A stretch of DNA of 42,636 bases from NCBI GenBank assembly GCA_947453445.1, contig CANGGP010000025.1, forward strand, positions 1 to 42,636, written 5' to 3'. Numbering within the stretch: position 1 is the stretch's first letter; the number at the start of each line of letters is the position of its first letter. Origin of the DNA: Sphingobacteriaceae bacterium (GTDB lineage Bacteria; Bacteroidota; Bacteroidia; B-17B0; Aurantibacillaceae). Made by a program: the position numbers and the translations under genes. The notes under the pieces are model-generated. The model made no database searches and had not been told where the DNA came from. It was given only the letters and a program-made list of their open reading frames with translations. Of this stretch, positions 8,664 to 18,562 are shown one piece after another.

Positions 8664-8911
8664 AACAAAAGGTTTTAAGTGAATAAATAAAAAATAAAAC
8701 TGAGTTAATCGCGATTCTGAAATAAAGGTAATGGCAGATGGGCTGAATAAAAACAAACGGCTTAAATGTGGCAAGGGAATGTGTTTAAGTGGACTTAAAG
8801 GCAATAAAATTGGTGCTTGAGATTTTAAAATTAATTCGATAAATGGCTAATTAAAGTCAATTGTTGAATGATTTTCCTTTTTTATATTAATTGTATATTT
8901 ACATCAAGTAT

Positions 8912-9850
8912 ATGCAAAACATTATTGATAAAGTAAGTAGAGAAGCCTTACAAAGTGAGTTAAACCACGAGCGTTTTGTGCGTAAAACCAACAATGGAAA
9001 TAATGAGATTTATATCATTACCAATCACGACTCGCCAAATGTAATGCGTGAGATTGGGCGTTTGCGTGAAGTGACCTTCAGGCATGCGGGTGGCGGTACA
9101 GGTAAAGAAATTGATATTGATGAATTTGATACTTCTGCACATCCTTATCAGCAATTGTTGGTTTGGCAACCTGAGGACAAAGAGATTGTGGGCGCATACC
9201 GTTTTATTTTGTGCAAGGATGCAGAATTTGTTGGCGGTAAGGTACATTTGGCCACCACAGAATTGTTTGATTTTAGTCCGCAGTTTTATAGCGAATACCT
9301 GCCATATACCATTGAACTAGGGCGTTCGTTTATTCAACCTTTGTATCAGCCGGGTGAAAACATGCGCAAGGGTTTATTTAGTTTGGATAATTTATGGGAT
9401 GGTTTGGGCGCCATTTTGGTTGATAATCCTTCACAAAAGCATTTTTACGGCAAGGTAACCATGTACACCGATTTTAATCGTGAAGCACGTGATCTTATTT
9501 TGACCTTTATGAAACATTATTTTCCTGATCCTGATCATTTGGTAACTCCCATTCATGGGGTAAATATTGAAACCAATGTATCTGAATTTTTGAGTCAATT
9601 AAAAGGCTTGGCTTACAAAGATGGGCATGCCTTATTAAACAAACATGTTAGAGCTTTGGGTGAAAATATTCCACCATTGGTGAATGCATACATGAATTTA
9701 AGTCCTACCATGAAAAGTTTTGGTACTGCCACCAATCCTACTTTTGGTGATGTTGAAGAAACCGGCATTTTGGTGACCATGGCCGATATTTACGAAAGTA
9801 AAAAAGAGCGCCACGTAAAAACGTATACACCAAAGAGCAATAAAAAATAA
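8912..9850 (+). CDS. GNAT-type acyltransferase of the OlsB/GlsB (hemolysin-like) family
   Basis: This is a 312-residue member of the GNAT-like 'hemolysin' acyltransferase family that includes OlsB (N-acylation in ornithine lipid synthesis) and the Bacteroides glycine lipid enzyme GlsB. Supporting patterns are 'REIGRLREVTFRHAGGGTGKEIDIDEFD' near residue 45, 'KEIVGAYRFI' near 93 and 'TIELGRSFIQPLYQ' near 137, the family's acyl-carrier binding signature. The C-terminal extension (about residues 205-312) is typical of Bacteroidota homologues. The probable reaction is transfer of a 3-hydroxyacyl chain from ACP to an amino acid amine, producing an aminolipid; the acceptor cannot be read from the sequence. 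The usual partner O-acyltransferase is not adjacent; engB follows after 3 bases. An upstream TTG at 8891 is in frame, but ATG 8912 gives the expected N-terminus. Confidence 0.85.
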   Translation: MQNIIDKVSREALQSELNHERFVRKTNNGNNEIYIITNHDSPNVMREIGRLREVTFRHAGGGTGKEIDIDEFDTSAHPYQQLLVWQPEDKEIVGAYRFILCKDAEFVGGKVHLATTELFDFSPQFYSEYLPYTIELGRSFIQPLYQPGENMRKGLFSLDNLWDGLGAILVDNPSQKHFYGKVTMYTDFNREARDLILTFMKHYFPDPDHLVTPIHGVNIETNVSEFLSQLKGLAYKDGHALLNKHVRALGENIPPLVNAYMNLSPTMKSFGTATNPTFGDVEETGILVTMADIYESKKERHVKTYTPKSNKK

Positions 9851-9853
9851 TTC

Positions 9854-10465
9854 ATGCAAATAAAAAAAGCCAGCTTTAAACAAAGTGCCTCAAGCATATT
9901 TGGTTGTCCAAAAACCAACATGCAAGAGTATGCCTTTATTGGCAGAAGTAATGTGGGTAAATCCTCATTGATAAACATGTTGTGTAACAACAACAAGTTG
10001 GCTAAAACATCAGCTACACCCGGAAAAACCCAACTGATCAATCATTTTTTAATTAATGAACATTGGTTTTTGGTTGATTTACCCGGGTATGGTTTCGCTA
10101 AAACAGGCAAGGATCAAAAGGTGAAAATTGAAACCATCATTTTTGACTACTGTAAAAAGCGAGATCAATTGGTGTGTTTGTTTATTTTAATTGACAGTCG
10201 ATTAGAACTACAAAAAATTGATTTGGAATTTATGTTGTGGTGTGGAGAGAATGAAATTCCTTTCAGTATTATTTATACCAAGGCTGATAAAAATTCGAAA
10301 AGTCAATTGGAAAAAAACATCAAACAAATTGAAAGCGAAATTTTAAAACACTGGGAAGATTTACCCAATAGTTTTATTTCTTCATCAGAGAAAAAAACGG
10401 GCAAGGAAGAGATTTTAGATTTTATAGATTTTAATATCAAAGCCCAAAATTCATTAAAGGCTTAA
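9854..10465 (+). CDS. engB: Ribosome biogenesis GTPase EngB (YihA/YsxC)
   Basis: EngB is an essential GTPase acting in assembly of the large ribosomal subunit. The 203-residue protein has the complete set of G motifs: G1 GRSNVGKSS (residues 30-38), G3 DLPGYG around 76-81, G4 TKAD near 140-143 and a G5-like SSEKKTG near 177-183. Length is typical (about 200). It starts 3 bases after the acyltransferase stop and is followed after 9 bases by a small conserved gene, so the three form a likely operon. Confidence 0.97.
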   Translation: MQIKKASFKQSASSIFGCPKTNMQEYAFIGRSNVGKSSLINMLCNNNKLAKTSATPGKTQLINHFLINEHWFLVDLPGYGFAKTGKDQKVKIETIIFDYCKKRDQLVCLFILIDSRLELQKIDLEFMLWCGENEIPFSIIYTKADKNSKSQLEKNIKQIESEILKHWEDLPNSFISSSEKKTGKEEILDFIDFNIKAQNSLKA

Positions 10466-10474
10466 TTTCATTGT

Positions 10475-10804
10475 ATGGCAAGTGATTGGGATATATTGCA
10501 GGAAAAACTAAAACTTCGTTTTGATGGAGAGATGGATGTTGATGCCATATTGTTTACCATTGGTTTGCAAGAGTTGGCAAAACCATATCGTAAATACAAA
10601 AAGGATGAAAAGTTGGAAATCATGCACATTGCCATCTGTACCTTGTTAGAGCCTTATGGTTTTTATGAATTTGTAGGAAAAGATGAAGAAGACTGGCCGC
10701 ATTGGCAATTAAAGGAAAATCTACCTTTTTTAGATGCCAAACAACAAAACAAATTTATCATTGATTCAATCATCGATTATTTTAAGCGCGAAGAGTATAT
10801 CTAA
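10475..10804 (+). CDS. Conserved small protein of unknown function
   Basis: This 109-residue acidic protein has no signal peptide or membrane segment. It starts MASDWDILQEKLKLRF and contains an 'LFTIGLQELAKPYRKYKKDEKLEIMHIAICTLLEPYGFYEF' type helical core and a Trp/His-containing 'DWPHWQLKEN' turn. I do not recognise a named domain, but close linkage to engB (9 bases), a clean start and protein-like composition make it a real gene. It looks like one of the small cytoplasmic proteins that are conserved within Bacteroidota and have no assigned role. Confidence 0.8.
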   Translation: MASDWDILQEKLKLRFDGEMDVDAILFTIGLQELAKPYRKYKKDEKLEIMHIAICTLLEPYGFYEFVGKDEEDWPHWQLKENLPFLDAKQQNKFIIDSIIDYFKREEYI

Positions 10805-10951
10805 TCGCCATTATTTCTATTTTAAAACTGTAATTTTTTTTTATTTTTTAAAGACAAAACCCTGTCATAATGATTTAGGGGTGGTTTTACAAACCCTATT
10901 GTTTGGTTGAATTAATTGGCAAAAACGCCAAATCCAATCCCATAAAATCCT

Positions 10952-10959
10952 TATCTTCG
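10952..10959 (+). promoter_or_regulatory. Probable -7 box of leuS
   Basis: TATCTTCG differs from TAnnTTTG at one position and lies 22 bases before the leuS ATG. No -33 TTTG box is present at standard spacing, so this is a moderate call. The 177-base gap upstream shows no T-box or other recognised leader. Confidence 0.35.
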
Positions 10960-10981
10960 TTGGCTTCATTAGCATTTGAGT

Positions 10982-13747
10982 ATGGAATATAATTTTATCG
11001 AAATAGAAAAAAAGTGGCAAAAAATTTGGGCAGAAAGAAAAACATTTTCAGCGGGGATTCAGGCCGCAAACGTGTCGTCTGAAAAGCCAAAATATTATGT
11101 GCTAGATATGTTTCCATACCCTAGCGGTGCAGGTTTACACGTGGGTCATCCTTTGGGTTATATTGCCTCTGATATTATGGCAAGATACAAACGCCATAAG
11201 GGCTTTAATGTTTTACACCCCATGGGTTATGATAGCTTTGGTTTACCGGCAGAGCAGTATGCCATTCAAACAGGGCAGCATCCTAAAATTACAACTGAGC
11301 AAAATATTGCGCGTTACCGCGAACAGTTAGATAATATTGGCTTTAGTTTTGATTGGGATCGCGAAGTGAGAACCTCTGACCCTGATTATTACAAATGGAC
11401 ACAATGGATTTTTATACAAATATTTAATGCTTGGTATAACATCACAAGCGATAAAGCTGAGCCAATTGATGGTTTGATAGCCGAATTCGAAAAAAACGGA
11501 AATGCTTTGGTGCAAGCTGTTTGTGATGAAAACACAAAAAAATTTACCGCAGATGAATGGAAAGCATATTCAGAAAAAGAAAAGTCGGATGTGTTGATGC
11601 AATACCGTTTGGCCTATTTGGGCGAAGCTTATGTGAATTGGTGCCCGGCATTGGGAACTGTTTTGGCCAATGATGAAGTGAAAGATGGCGTGAGTGAACG
11701 TGGCGGATTTCCGGTGGAGCGAAAATTAATGAAACAATGGAGTATGCGTATCACTGCATATGCGCAGCGTTTGTTAGATGGATTAGATACCATTGATTGG
11801 AGTGAAAGTTTGAAAGAGTCGCAAAGGTATTGGATTGGCAGAAGTGTGGGTAGCAGCTTAGTTTTTCAAGTAAAAGATTCAGACGCTAAAGTTGAAGTTT
11901 TCACTACTCGTCCGGATACCATTTTTGGTGTTTCGTTTGTGACTTTGGCGCCGGAGCATGAATTGGTAGAGAAAATTACAAAGGTTGAACAGAAAAACGA
12001 AGTTGAGGCCTATGTATTAAAATCAAAAGCTCGGAGTGAAAGAGAAAGGCAAGCGGAGGTAAACAAAGTGTCAGGGGTATTCACCGGCTCGTATGTTGAA
12101 CATCCTTTTACGGGAAAATTGATTCCGATTTGGATTGGTGATTATGTTTTGGCAGGATATGGAACAGGGGCTGTAATGGCTGTGCCGGGTCATGATTCGA
12201 GGGATTATGCTTTTGCAAAATATTTTAATTTACCCATTTTAGAAGTGGTTGCAGGCGGTGATTTAAGTTTATCGTCGTATGATGCCAAAGAAGGGAAATT
12301 GGTGAATTCGGATTTTTTGAATGGTTTGGAAGTGAAGGAAGCGATGAAGAAAATTATTTCTGAAATCGAAAACAGGCAGTTGGGTAAAGGAAAAGTAAAT
12401 TACCGATTGAGGGATGCGGTGTTTGGCCGACAAAGATATTGGGGCGAGCCCATCCCTATTTATTATAAAAATGGGGTGTCATGCGCATTGGCAGAAAATG
12501 AATTGCCATTGGTATTGCCTGAAGTGGATAAGTTTTTGCCGACTGAAGACGGTGAGCCACCATTGGCGAGGGCAGCAGCATCATGGAAAAAAGACGGCTT
12601 ATACGATTATGAACACACCACCATGCCTGGCTGGGCAGGATCGTCGTGGTATTATTTGCGCTACATGGATGCAAATAACGGTAATGAGTTTGCCGCAAAA
12701 GAATTGATTAACTATTGGCAACAAGTTGATTTATACATTGGGGGAAGTGAGCATGCAACCGGGCATTTGTTATATGTACGCTTTTGGACCAAGTTTTTAA
12801 AAGATTTGGGTTATCTGCATTTTGAAGAGCCGGTTAAAAAATTAATCAATCAAGGCATGATTCAAGGAACTTCCGCCTTAATTTACCGTGTTATCGACAG
12901 CAATAAAATTGTATCTGCAGGTTTAAAACAAAAATATGAAACAAGCGAAATACACATTGATGTGAATTTGGTTGAAAATAATGCGGTGAATATTGAAGGT
13001 TTGAAAAAGTGGCGAGACGATTTCGTGAATTCAGAATTTGAATTAGAAAATGGTAAATTGATTTGTGGAACAGCAGTTGAGAAAATGTCGAAACGCTGGT
13101 ACAATGTCGTTACACCTGATTTAATTTGTGAAAAATTTGGTGCCGATACTTTGCGTTTGTATGAAATGTTTTTAGGTCCATTAGAACAAAGTAAACCATG
13201 GAACACGAATGGCATCACAGGTGTTAGCGGATTTTTAAAGAAACTTTGGCGTTTGTACACCAATGTTAGTGAGGAAGCGCCGACTAAAGCAGAGTTAAAG
13301 TCATTGCACAAAACAATTAAAAAAATTACCGAAGACATTGAACGTTTTTCATTTAATACATCGGTGAGTAATTTTATGATATGCGTGAATGAATTAAGCG
13401 ATTTGAAGTGCAATAAAAAAGCTTTGTTAGAGCCCTTATTGGTATTGCTTTCACCTTATGCACCGCACATTGCCGAAGAACTATGGCAACAACTTGGTCA
13501 TACGAGCAGCATTGCGTATGCTGAATTTCCTATTTGCAATGAAAGTTACTTGGTAGAAGATAATTTTATGTATCCGGTTTCATTCAACGGAAAAATGAAA
13601 TTTAATATTGAATTGGCTGCAAAATTAAGTGTGCAAGAGATTGAGGCCGCGGTGATGGGTCGTGAAGATGTTCAGAAGCATCTCAATGGTGCGGTGCCAA
13701 AGAAAATAATTATTGTTCCGAAAAAAATTGTAAACATTGTGGTTTAA
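10982..13747 (+). CDS. leuS: Leucyl-tRNA synthetase
   Basis: LeuRS charges tRNA-Leu with leucine in the cytoplasm. The 921-residue class I enzyme has the ATP-binding signature as HVGH at residues 53-56 (in [16 protein letters not shown]) and the second signature as KMSKR at 701-705. The CP1 editing domain lies between them, with '[12 protein letters not shown]' and '[17 protein letters not shown]' as the editing-site threonine-rich and aspartate segments. It is about 60 residues longer than the E. coli enzyme (860). Extra residues lie after 'NAWYN' (about 155-205) and just before KMSKR (about 640-695), insertions that Bacteroidota LeuRS commonly carry. ATG 10982 gives the normal N-terminus MEYNF; a TTG at 10976 is in frame but unlikely. 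Confidence 0.97.
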   Translation: MEYNFIEIEKKWQKIWAERKTFSAGIQAANVSSEKPKYYVLDMFPYPSGAGLHVGHPLGYIASDIMARYKRHKGFNVLHPMGYDSFGLPAEQYAIQTGQHPKITTEQNIARYREQLDNIGFSFDWDREVRTSDPDYYKWTQWIFIQIFNAWYNITSDKAEPIDGLIAEFEKNGNALVQAVCDENTKKFTADEWKAYSEKEKSDVLMQYRLAYLGEAYVNWCPALGTVLANDEVKDGVSERGGFPVERKLMKQWSMRITAYAQRLLDGLDTIDWSESLKESQRYWIGRSVGSSLVFQVKDSDAKVEVFTTRPDTIFGVSFVTLAPEHELVEKITKVEQKNEVEAYVLKSKARSERERQAEVNKVSGVFTGSYVEHPFTGKLIPIWIGDYVLAGYGTGAVMAVPGHDSRDYAFAKYFNLPILEVVAGGDLSLSSYDAKEGKLVNSDFLNGLEVKEAMKKIISEIENRQLGKGKVNYRLRDAVFGRQRYWGEPIPIYYKNGVSCALAENELPLVLPEVDKFLPTEDGEPPLARAAASWKKDGLYDYEHTTMPGWAGSSWYYLRYMDANNGNEFAAKELINYWQQVDLYIGGSEHATGHLLYVRFWTKFLKDLGYLHFEEPVKKLINQGMIQGTSALIYRVIDSNKIVSAGLKQKYETSEIHIDVNLVENNAVNIEGLKKWRDDFVNSEFELENGKLICGTAVEKMSKRWYNVVTPDLICEKFGADTLRLYEMFLGPLEQSKPWNTNGITGVSGFLKKLWRLYTNVSEEAPTKAELKSLHKTIKKITEDIERFSFNTSVSNFMICVNELSDLKCNKKALLEPLLVLLSPYAPHIAEELWQQLGHTSSIAYAEFPICNESYLVEDNFMYPVSFNGKMKFNIELAAKLSVQEIEAAVMGREDVQKHLNGAVPKKIIIVPKKIVNIVV

Positions 13748-13811
13748 AAATGTATAGAGAAATATAGTGTATAATAAAATACTAAATATTGGTGTTGATG
13801 ATGCGCAAGAC

Positions 13812-14996
13812 ATGTATCAGAAAAAGGAGACAAATTTTCTGAATTTGTTTTCGCTGATTATTGTATTTAGTGTAGTACTATATTTGATAAAACTATTCTT
13901 AACGGGAGAAATACAAATTGTTAGATCAGAAATTGGATTGTTCTCTTTTTCATTATTGGTTTTGTATTTTAATGCCCGAAAGTCCCATCTGGCCGCATTG
14001 TATACATTTATTCTTGGTTTGAATTTTACCATGATTTTTGTGAATCTCTCATTCAACATTTCAACTGGTCATTATTTATATTATTTCCCAATATTAATTT
14101 GTACAGCCTTATTGCATAATCCAATTAAGCCTGTTATGCGCACTGTCACCATGTTTAGCGTTGTTGGTTTATGTATCGTAATAACGTTTATTTTAACCGG
14201 ACGTGTGCATTTTGAGGCTGAAACCACCATGGAGCAAAATCACCATTTGTTGATTTACAATGTTTACAATGCTTCTATTTTAACGATTATTTTAATGGCC
14301 TTTATTATTCGAATGATTAACCAACAGCATGTGGATTTTTCGAGTTTGGTAGACCAAATTAGTAAGGATAGGGTAACGATTCAAAATTCATTACAGGAAA
14401 AGGAAGTTTTATTGGCGGAGGTGCAACATAGGGTGAAGAACAATTTATCGGTCATTATTGGTTTATTTAATTTGCAACTGGATAAGGCTGAAAATGAGAC
14501 TTTCAAAAATTTATTGAATGAAGCTAAAAATAGGGTGATGAGTATCGCCATGGTTCATCAAAAAATTTACAAGAAGGAAGATCTTTCAAAAATTAATTTA
14601 AGTAATTATATAAGTGATTTGGTGCAAGAAATTGTAAAAAGCCATTCTTTGCAAGAATCAATTCATGTTTATGAAGATTTAAACAACATTGATGCAGGGG
14701 TAACGATGGCGGTGCCGATAGGATTAATAGTAAATGAAGTGATCACAAATTCATTGAAGCATGCTTTTAAAGATGGCTCAAAATCAGGTGTCTTAAAAGT
14801 TAGTTTATCCTTTCTATTTGATAAATTGGTTTTAAAAATTCAGGATAACGGCGGAGGTTTTCCTAAGAATTACGATGCCTATAATAAAAACATTGGTATC
14901 ACCATCATTAATTCATTAAGTGATCAATTGGATGGCGTAGTAACTTATAGAAATGAAGATGGGGCGGTTGTAGAATTAAGTATTCCCTTTGTTTAG
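13812..14996 (+). CDS. Membrane sensor histidine kinase (HisKA_2 type)
   Basis: This is a sensor kinase of about 394 residues. Five or six hydrophobic segments occupy residues 10-170, with no large extracytoplasmic domain, so the sensor is probably the membrane part itself. A short coiled coil (about 175-200) leads to the HisKA_2 phosphoacceptor box 'LLAEVQHRVKNNLSVIIGL', with His206 as the likely phosphorylated residue. The ATPase domain shows an N box (GLIVNEVITNSLKHAF) and a G1 box (IQDNGGGFP), and ends with 'GAVVELSIPF'. The HRVKNN form is shared with HWE-like/LytS-distant kinases often found without a linked regulator, and none is adjacent here. The upstream GTG at 13767 is in frame, but ATG 13812 is the better start. 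Confidence 0.9.
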   Translation: MYQKKETNFLNLFSLIIVFSVVLYLIKLFLTGEIQIVRSEIGLFSFSLLVLYFNARKSHLAALYTFILGLNFTMIFVNLSFNISTGHYLYYFPILICTALLHNPIKPVMRTVTMFSVVGLCIVITFILTGRVHFEAETTMEQNHHLLIYNVYNASILTIILMAFIIRMINQQHVDFSSLVDQISKDRVTIQNSLQEKEVLLAEVQHRVKNNLSVIIGLFNLQLDKAENETFKNLLNEAKNRVMSIAMVHQKIYKKEDLSKINLSNYISDLVQEIVKSHSLQESIHVYEDLNNIDAGVTMAVPIGLIVNEVITNSLKHAFKDGSKSGVLKVSLSFLFDKLVLKIQDNGGGFPKNYDAYNKNIGITIINSLSDQLDGVVTYRNEDGAVVELSIPFV

Positions 14997-15011
14997 CCTA
15001 TCATAAGCTTT

Positions 15012-15461
15012 TCATTCAATTTCTTCAGGCACATTAATGATTTCTTTTTCCGAGATGAAAGTTTGGTATTCCTTTTTTAGCCAGGCAATGGCTTTTTCGC
15101 GTTCAGAGAAAAGTTTTGTTTTAATAAACGGTTTGTGAATTTTGAGATAAAAGTTGGCAATAATTCTTTGTCCTAAGCTTCTGAAAAGAAGTGCCTTTGC
15201 AATATTGTTGCCCTTAAAAGATTCGCTTGCAACCAATTCTCTGGCTTTTACCGAAAAATTAATTAATTCTTCAGCCTGCACCAAAACAGTATAAGGTTCA
15301 GAACCAACTATGGATCGATTGGCTGCTTTTAATTCATGCATATCTATGTCTTCAATGATAAAGCCCCCTTTAAATGTGTTTTCAAGGATTCCTTTTTCGA
15401 TCAAACGACTAATGGTTTTGTGCGTATTTGCGGTTGTTTGCGTTGTTCTTAATTTTGACAT
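15012..15461 (-). CDS. STAS/SpoIIAA-like protein (DUF7793-like)
   Basis: This 149-residue soluble protein has a short basic N-terminal part (about 30 residues). A domain follows whose pattern resembles the STAS-like Bacteroidota family DUF7793: 'GGFIIEDIDMHELKAAN', a strand 'PYTVLVQAEELINFSVKARELVA', 'AKALLFRSLGQRIIANFYLKIHKP' and 'FSEREKAIAWLKKEY'. The family has the fold of anti-sigma antagonists and lipid-binding SEC14 domains but no known function. The start at 15461 was chosen because the eight codons upstream overlap the poly-A/terminator zone. It converges on the sensor kinase with only 15 bases between stops. Confidence 0.65.
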   Translation of the reverse strand: MSKLRTTQTTANTHKTISRLIEKGILENTFKGGFIIEDIDMHELKAANRSIVGSEPYTVLVQAEELINFSVKARELVASESFKGNNIAKALLFRSLGQRIIANFYLKIHKPFIKTKLFSEREKAIAWLKKEYQTFISEKEIINVPEEIE

Positions 15462-15489
15462 GAATGTAGCAAGAATTAAAGTCAAAAAA

Positions 15490-15516
15490 AAATGCAGCCC
15501 TGTTCAGGCTGCATTT
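15490..15516 (-). terminator. Terminator of the dcw operon, after ftsZ
   Basis: A stem AATGCAGCC (15491-15499) with GGCTGCATT (15507-15515), a 7-base loop, and a run of about nine T on the minus strand immediately after. It sits 20 bases past the ftsZ stop and ends the operon before the STAS-like gene. Confidence 0.9.
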
Positions 15517-15534
15517 TAAAGTCAATGTTAAACA

Positions 15535-17139
15535 TTAGTCAACATTATCGTGTAAAAAAGAGTTGTTTGGTCGGATTTCAATTTTTTTATTTTCACCCTC
15601 ACTCAATGTATATCTTGAAACACTCGACTCGGTACTAGGTGTTTTATTTTCAAGGACAATGTTTTTTCTTTCAAAGGCAGTTTGTTTTTCTAGCGCTGCT
15701 AAGCCTTCAGGGCTTTTCATTTTAAGTGTAATTTCTTTTAGCTTACGAATACGTTCTTGCGCAAGACGAATTTGTTCTTCGCGACTCATTGATTCTTGCA
15801 TGAAACTGTTTTGCTCTGCCGAAATTTCTTCAGCTTGTTGTGGCGCTTCGTCAACATTGCTAAAAGTAAATTCTGTTGAAGCACTTTCCATTTCAATTTG
15901 ATCGTTTACTTGCTCATCTTGCGGAACAGATTTTATTTCAAAATTAAATTCTTCAATAATGTTCTCTTCAATTTTTGATTCAATGATTGGCGTTTCAATG
16001 TTTTGAATTTCAACTTCAGGTGTTTCTATTTTTGTAAAAACGAAAGGTTCGTTTTTTTGAATTTCGTCAACAATATTTGTTTGTTGGGCAATTGGTGCAG
16101 GACTTGCCTCGATTGGTTTTTCGTCGAGGTTTACAATTTTACGCTCTTTAAATACCGGTGCTTCGAAGCCTGTGCTTTGTTTTGAGTGAAATCCGGTAGC
16201 AATAATGGTTACGCTTACATTGTCACCCAAAGAAGCATCGGTGCCGTAACCTGTAATTAATTCGGCTGTACCGCCTGCAGCTTCTTGTATGAAATCAGTA
16301 ATTTCTCCAAATTCATCCATGTCGATATCGTCGCTACCACTCATGATGTTGAGTAAAACGTGGCGTGCACCGCTAATATCGTTATCGTTTAACAATGGCG
16401 AATTTAGAGCTTGTTCAACAGCGGTCAAGGCACGTTTTTCGCCACTGGCGATTGCAGAACCCATAATAGCAACACCACTTTCTTTCATCACTGTTTTTAC
16501 ATCGTTGAAATCAACATTGATGTGCATGTGTAAACTAATAATTTCAGCGATACTTTTTGCAGCCCCGGTTAATACATCATCGGCGTGTTCAAAAGCTTCA
16601 CTCATTTTTAAGTTGCCATAGATTTCGCGCAATTTATCGTTGCCGATAACCAAAAGTGTATCGACATACTTTTTCATTTCTTCCAAACCTGCCTCGGCTT
16701 GCGCGCGGCGTTTTTTGCCTTCAAATGCAAATGGAATTGTAACAATACCAACCGTTAGTATACCCATTTCACGCGCAATGCTTGCAATTACCGGTGCAGC
16801 GCCTGTTCCGGTACCACCGCCTAAACCTGCAGTGATAAATACCATTTGGGTATCTTCAGTGAAATAACTTTTAATTTCATCAATTGTTTCTAATGCGGCA
16901 TCACGACCAACGCTAGGAATAGAGCCTGCGCCTAATCCTCTGGTAGATTTTGCACCCAATTGAATTTTATGTGGCACAGGTGATTTTTCCAATGCCTGTT
17001 TATCGGTATTGCAAATGATGAAATCGACTCCTTTGATTCCTTGACGGTACATGTGATTTACGGCATTGCTGCCACCGCCTCCAACACCAATTACTTTAAT
17101 AATTGAGTTTTCTTCTTTTGGTAATTCAAATTGCATCAT
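15535..17139 (-). CDS. ftsZ: Cell division GTPase FtsZ
   Basis: FtsZ is the tubulin homologue that forms the division ring. The 534-residue protein has the nucleotide-binding GVGGGGSNAVNHM (18-30), the tubulin signature GGGTGTGAAP (107-116) and a T7-loop segment 'VDFNDVKTVM'. The globular domain ends near residue 320. A linker of about 190 residues follows, Glu/Gln/Ile-rich, then a short C-terminal peptide 'IRPNNSFLHDNVD', the Bacteroidota version of the conserved tail that binds FtsA. Total length exceeds E. coli FtsZ (383) because of this linker, as is common in the phylum. It is the last gene of the dcw operon, 62 bases after ftsA, followed by a strong terminator. Confidence 0.98.
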   Translation of the reverse strand: MMQFELPKEENSIIKVIGVGGGGSNAVNHMYRQGIKGVDFIICNTDKQALEKSPVPHKIQLGAKSTRGLGAGSIPSVGRDAALETIDEIKSYFTEDTQMVFITAGLGGGTGTGAAPVIASIAREMGILTVGIVTIPFAFEGKKRRAQAEAGLEEMKKYVDTLLVIGNDKLREIYGNLKMSEAFEHADDVLTGAAKSIAEIISLHMHINVDFNDVKTVMKESGVAIMGSAIASGEKRALTAVEQALNSPLLNDNDISGARHVLLNIMSGSDDIDMDEFGEITDFIQEAAGGTAELITGYGTDASLGDNVSVTIIATGFHSKQSTGFEAPVFKERKIVNLDEKPIEASPAPIAQQTNIVDEIQKNEPFVFTKIETPEVEIQNIETPIIESKIEENIIEEFNFEIKSVPQDEQVNDQIEMESASTEFTFSNVDEAPQQAEEISAEQNSFMQESMSREEQIRLAQERIRKLKEITLKMKSPEGLAALEKQTAFERKNIVLENKTPSTESSVSRYTLSEGENKKIEIRPNNSFLHDNVD

Positions 17140-17201
17140 GGTATTTAATTTTTAATGTTTAATTCTTATTCTTTTAATTATGGGTGCTTTTTTGATTTTT
17201 A

Positions 17202-18557
17202 TTATTCAATGTCGTCGCTCATCCAATCTTTGGTGCGTTCGATAATGCTGGTAAAAAAGCTGCCAACTTTACGTTGTGAATGCCCAACTACTTTTTTGCT
17301 TTCTTTAATTTTTTCTTCAATTTTTTCTTGCTCAATTTCAACCTTAACGTTGTTTTTGCCGCGTTTTAATTCGCGCTCGTATTTCTCGATGCCTTTCATC
17401 ACAAGTCCAACGCCTGTGGCATATAAAGGATTTTTTAATTCGTCGTCGGTGCCTGCTAAATGCTCGTTCGGTGTGCCAATTCTACAATCGAGGCCTGTGG
17501 TTAACATCACCAATTGAGGCAAGTGTTTTAATAATGATCCGCCGCCTGTAACAACAATACCGGCTGATAATTTTCTTTCGTAACCGCTGCTTTTAATTTC
17601 GAATAAAACAAATTCGAGAATTTCTTCCATGCGGGCTTGTATAATTTGGGCTAAAAACTTCACCGAAATTTCTTTGTGTGGGCGCCCTCTTAAACCCGGA
17701 ATTGAAATAATTTCATTTTCTTGGTTTTCTTGCGATAAAGCGGAGCCAAACTTCACTTTTAATTGCTCTGCTTGGGTGCGAATAATGCCACAACCTTCTT
17801 TGATATCATCTGTAATGATGTTACCACCGAAAGGAATTACGGCTGTATGACGGATGATGCCATCATAAAAAATGGCTACATCGGTTGTACCCCCGCCTAT
17901 GTCTACCAAAACAACACCGGCTTCTTTTTCCTCATCGCTTAATACTGCATCTGAACTGGCCAATGGCTCTAAGTGTAAATCAACAGTTTGTAAACCTGCG
18001 CGGTCAACACATTTAAAAATATTTTTTACTGCGCTAACTTGGCCGGTTATAATGTGAAAATTTCCTTCTAAACGAATGCCTGCATGACCAATAGGATTTT
18101 TGATGCCGGATTCGCTGTCGATGATATACTCTTGGGGAATCACATGAATGATTTCTTCACCCGGGCTCATCACCAAACGGTGCATGTTATCAATTAAATT
18201 ATCAATGTCTTTTTGCGAAACTTCATCTTCTAGGCTTTGACGGGTAATCATGCCGCGGTGTTGCATGCTTTTGATGTGTTGCCCGGCGATACCCACAATT
18301 ACTTCACCAATATCAACATTGGCTTTATCGGCAGCAATGGCTACGGCTGTTTTAATGGAAGCAACAGTTTGTTCGATGTTCACCACTACACCTCTGTTTA
18401 CCCCCAAAGATTCAGTTTTGCCGATGCCTAAAATTTCAACTTTTCCAAATTCGTTTCTTCTACCTACCATCGCAGCAATTTTGGTGGTTCCAATATCTAA
18501 ACCAACAACAAGTTCTGATGCTAAATTTGGATTGCCTTGATTTGTTTTATTTTCCAT
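17202..18557 (-). CDS. ftsA: Cell division protein FtsA
   Basis: FtsA is the actin-like membrane anchor for FtsZ. The 451-residue protein has the first phosphate loop GLDIGTTKIAA (19-29), the SHS2/1C domain region 'GVNRGVVVNIEQTVASIKTAV' and 'IAGQHIKS' typical of FtsA, the second phosphate loop 'VVLVDIGGGTTDVAIF' around residue 215 and 'VTGGGSLLKHLPQL' near 350. A charged spacer (about 390-430) leads to a C-terminal amphipathic segment 'VGSFFTSIIERTKDWMS', the likely membrane-targeting sequence. It starts 5 bases after ftsQ. Confidence 0.97.
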   Translation of the reverse strand: MENKTNQGNPNLASELVVGLDIGTTKIAAMVGRRNEFGKVEILGIGKTESLGVNRGVVVNIEQTVASIKTAVAIAADKANVDIGEVIVGIAGQHIKSMQHRGMITRQSLEDEVSQKDIDNLIDNMHRLVMSPGEEIIHVIPQEYIIDSESGIKNPIGHAGIRLEGNFHIITGQVSAVKNIFKCVDRAGLQTVDLHLEPLASSDAVLSDEEKEAGVVLVDIGGGTTDVAIFYDGIIRHTAVIPFGGNIITDDIKEGCGIIRTQAEQLKVKFGSALSQENQENEIISIPGLRGRPHKEISVKFLAQIIQARMEEILEFVLFEIKSSGYERKLSAGIVVTGGGSLLKHLPQLVMLTTGLDCRIGTPNEHLAGTDDELKNPLYATGVGLVMKGIEKYERELKRGKNNVKVEIEQEKIEEKIKESKKVVGHSQRKVGSFFTSIIERTKDWMSDDIE

Positions 18558-18562
18558 ATGTC

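Noticed and set aside
10877-10931. Short dyads upstream of leuS (AGGG..CCCT region and TTGGC-AAAAAC-GCCAA) considered as a T-box or leader attenuator
   Set aside because: Stems are only about 5 bp, there is no T-box sequence or leucine-rich leader peptide, and T-boxes are not expected in this phylum.
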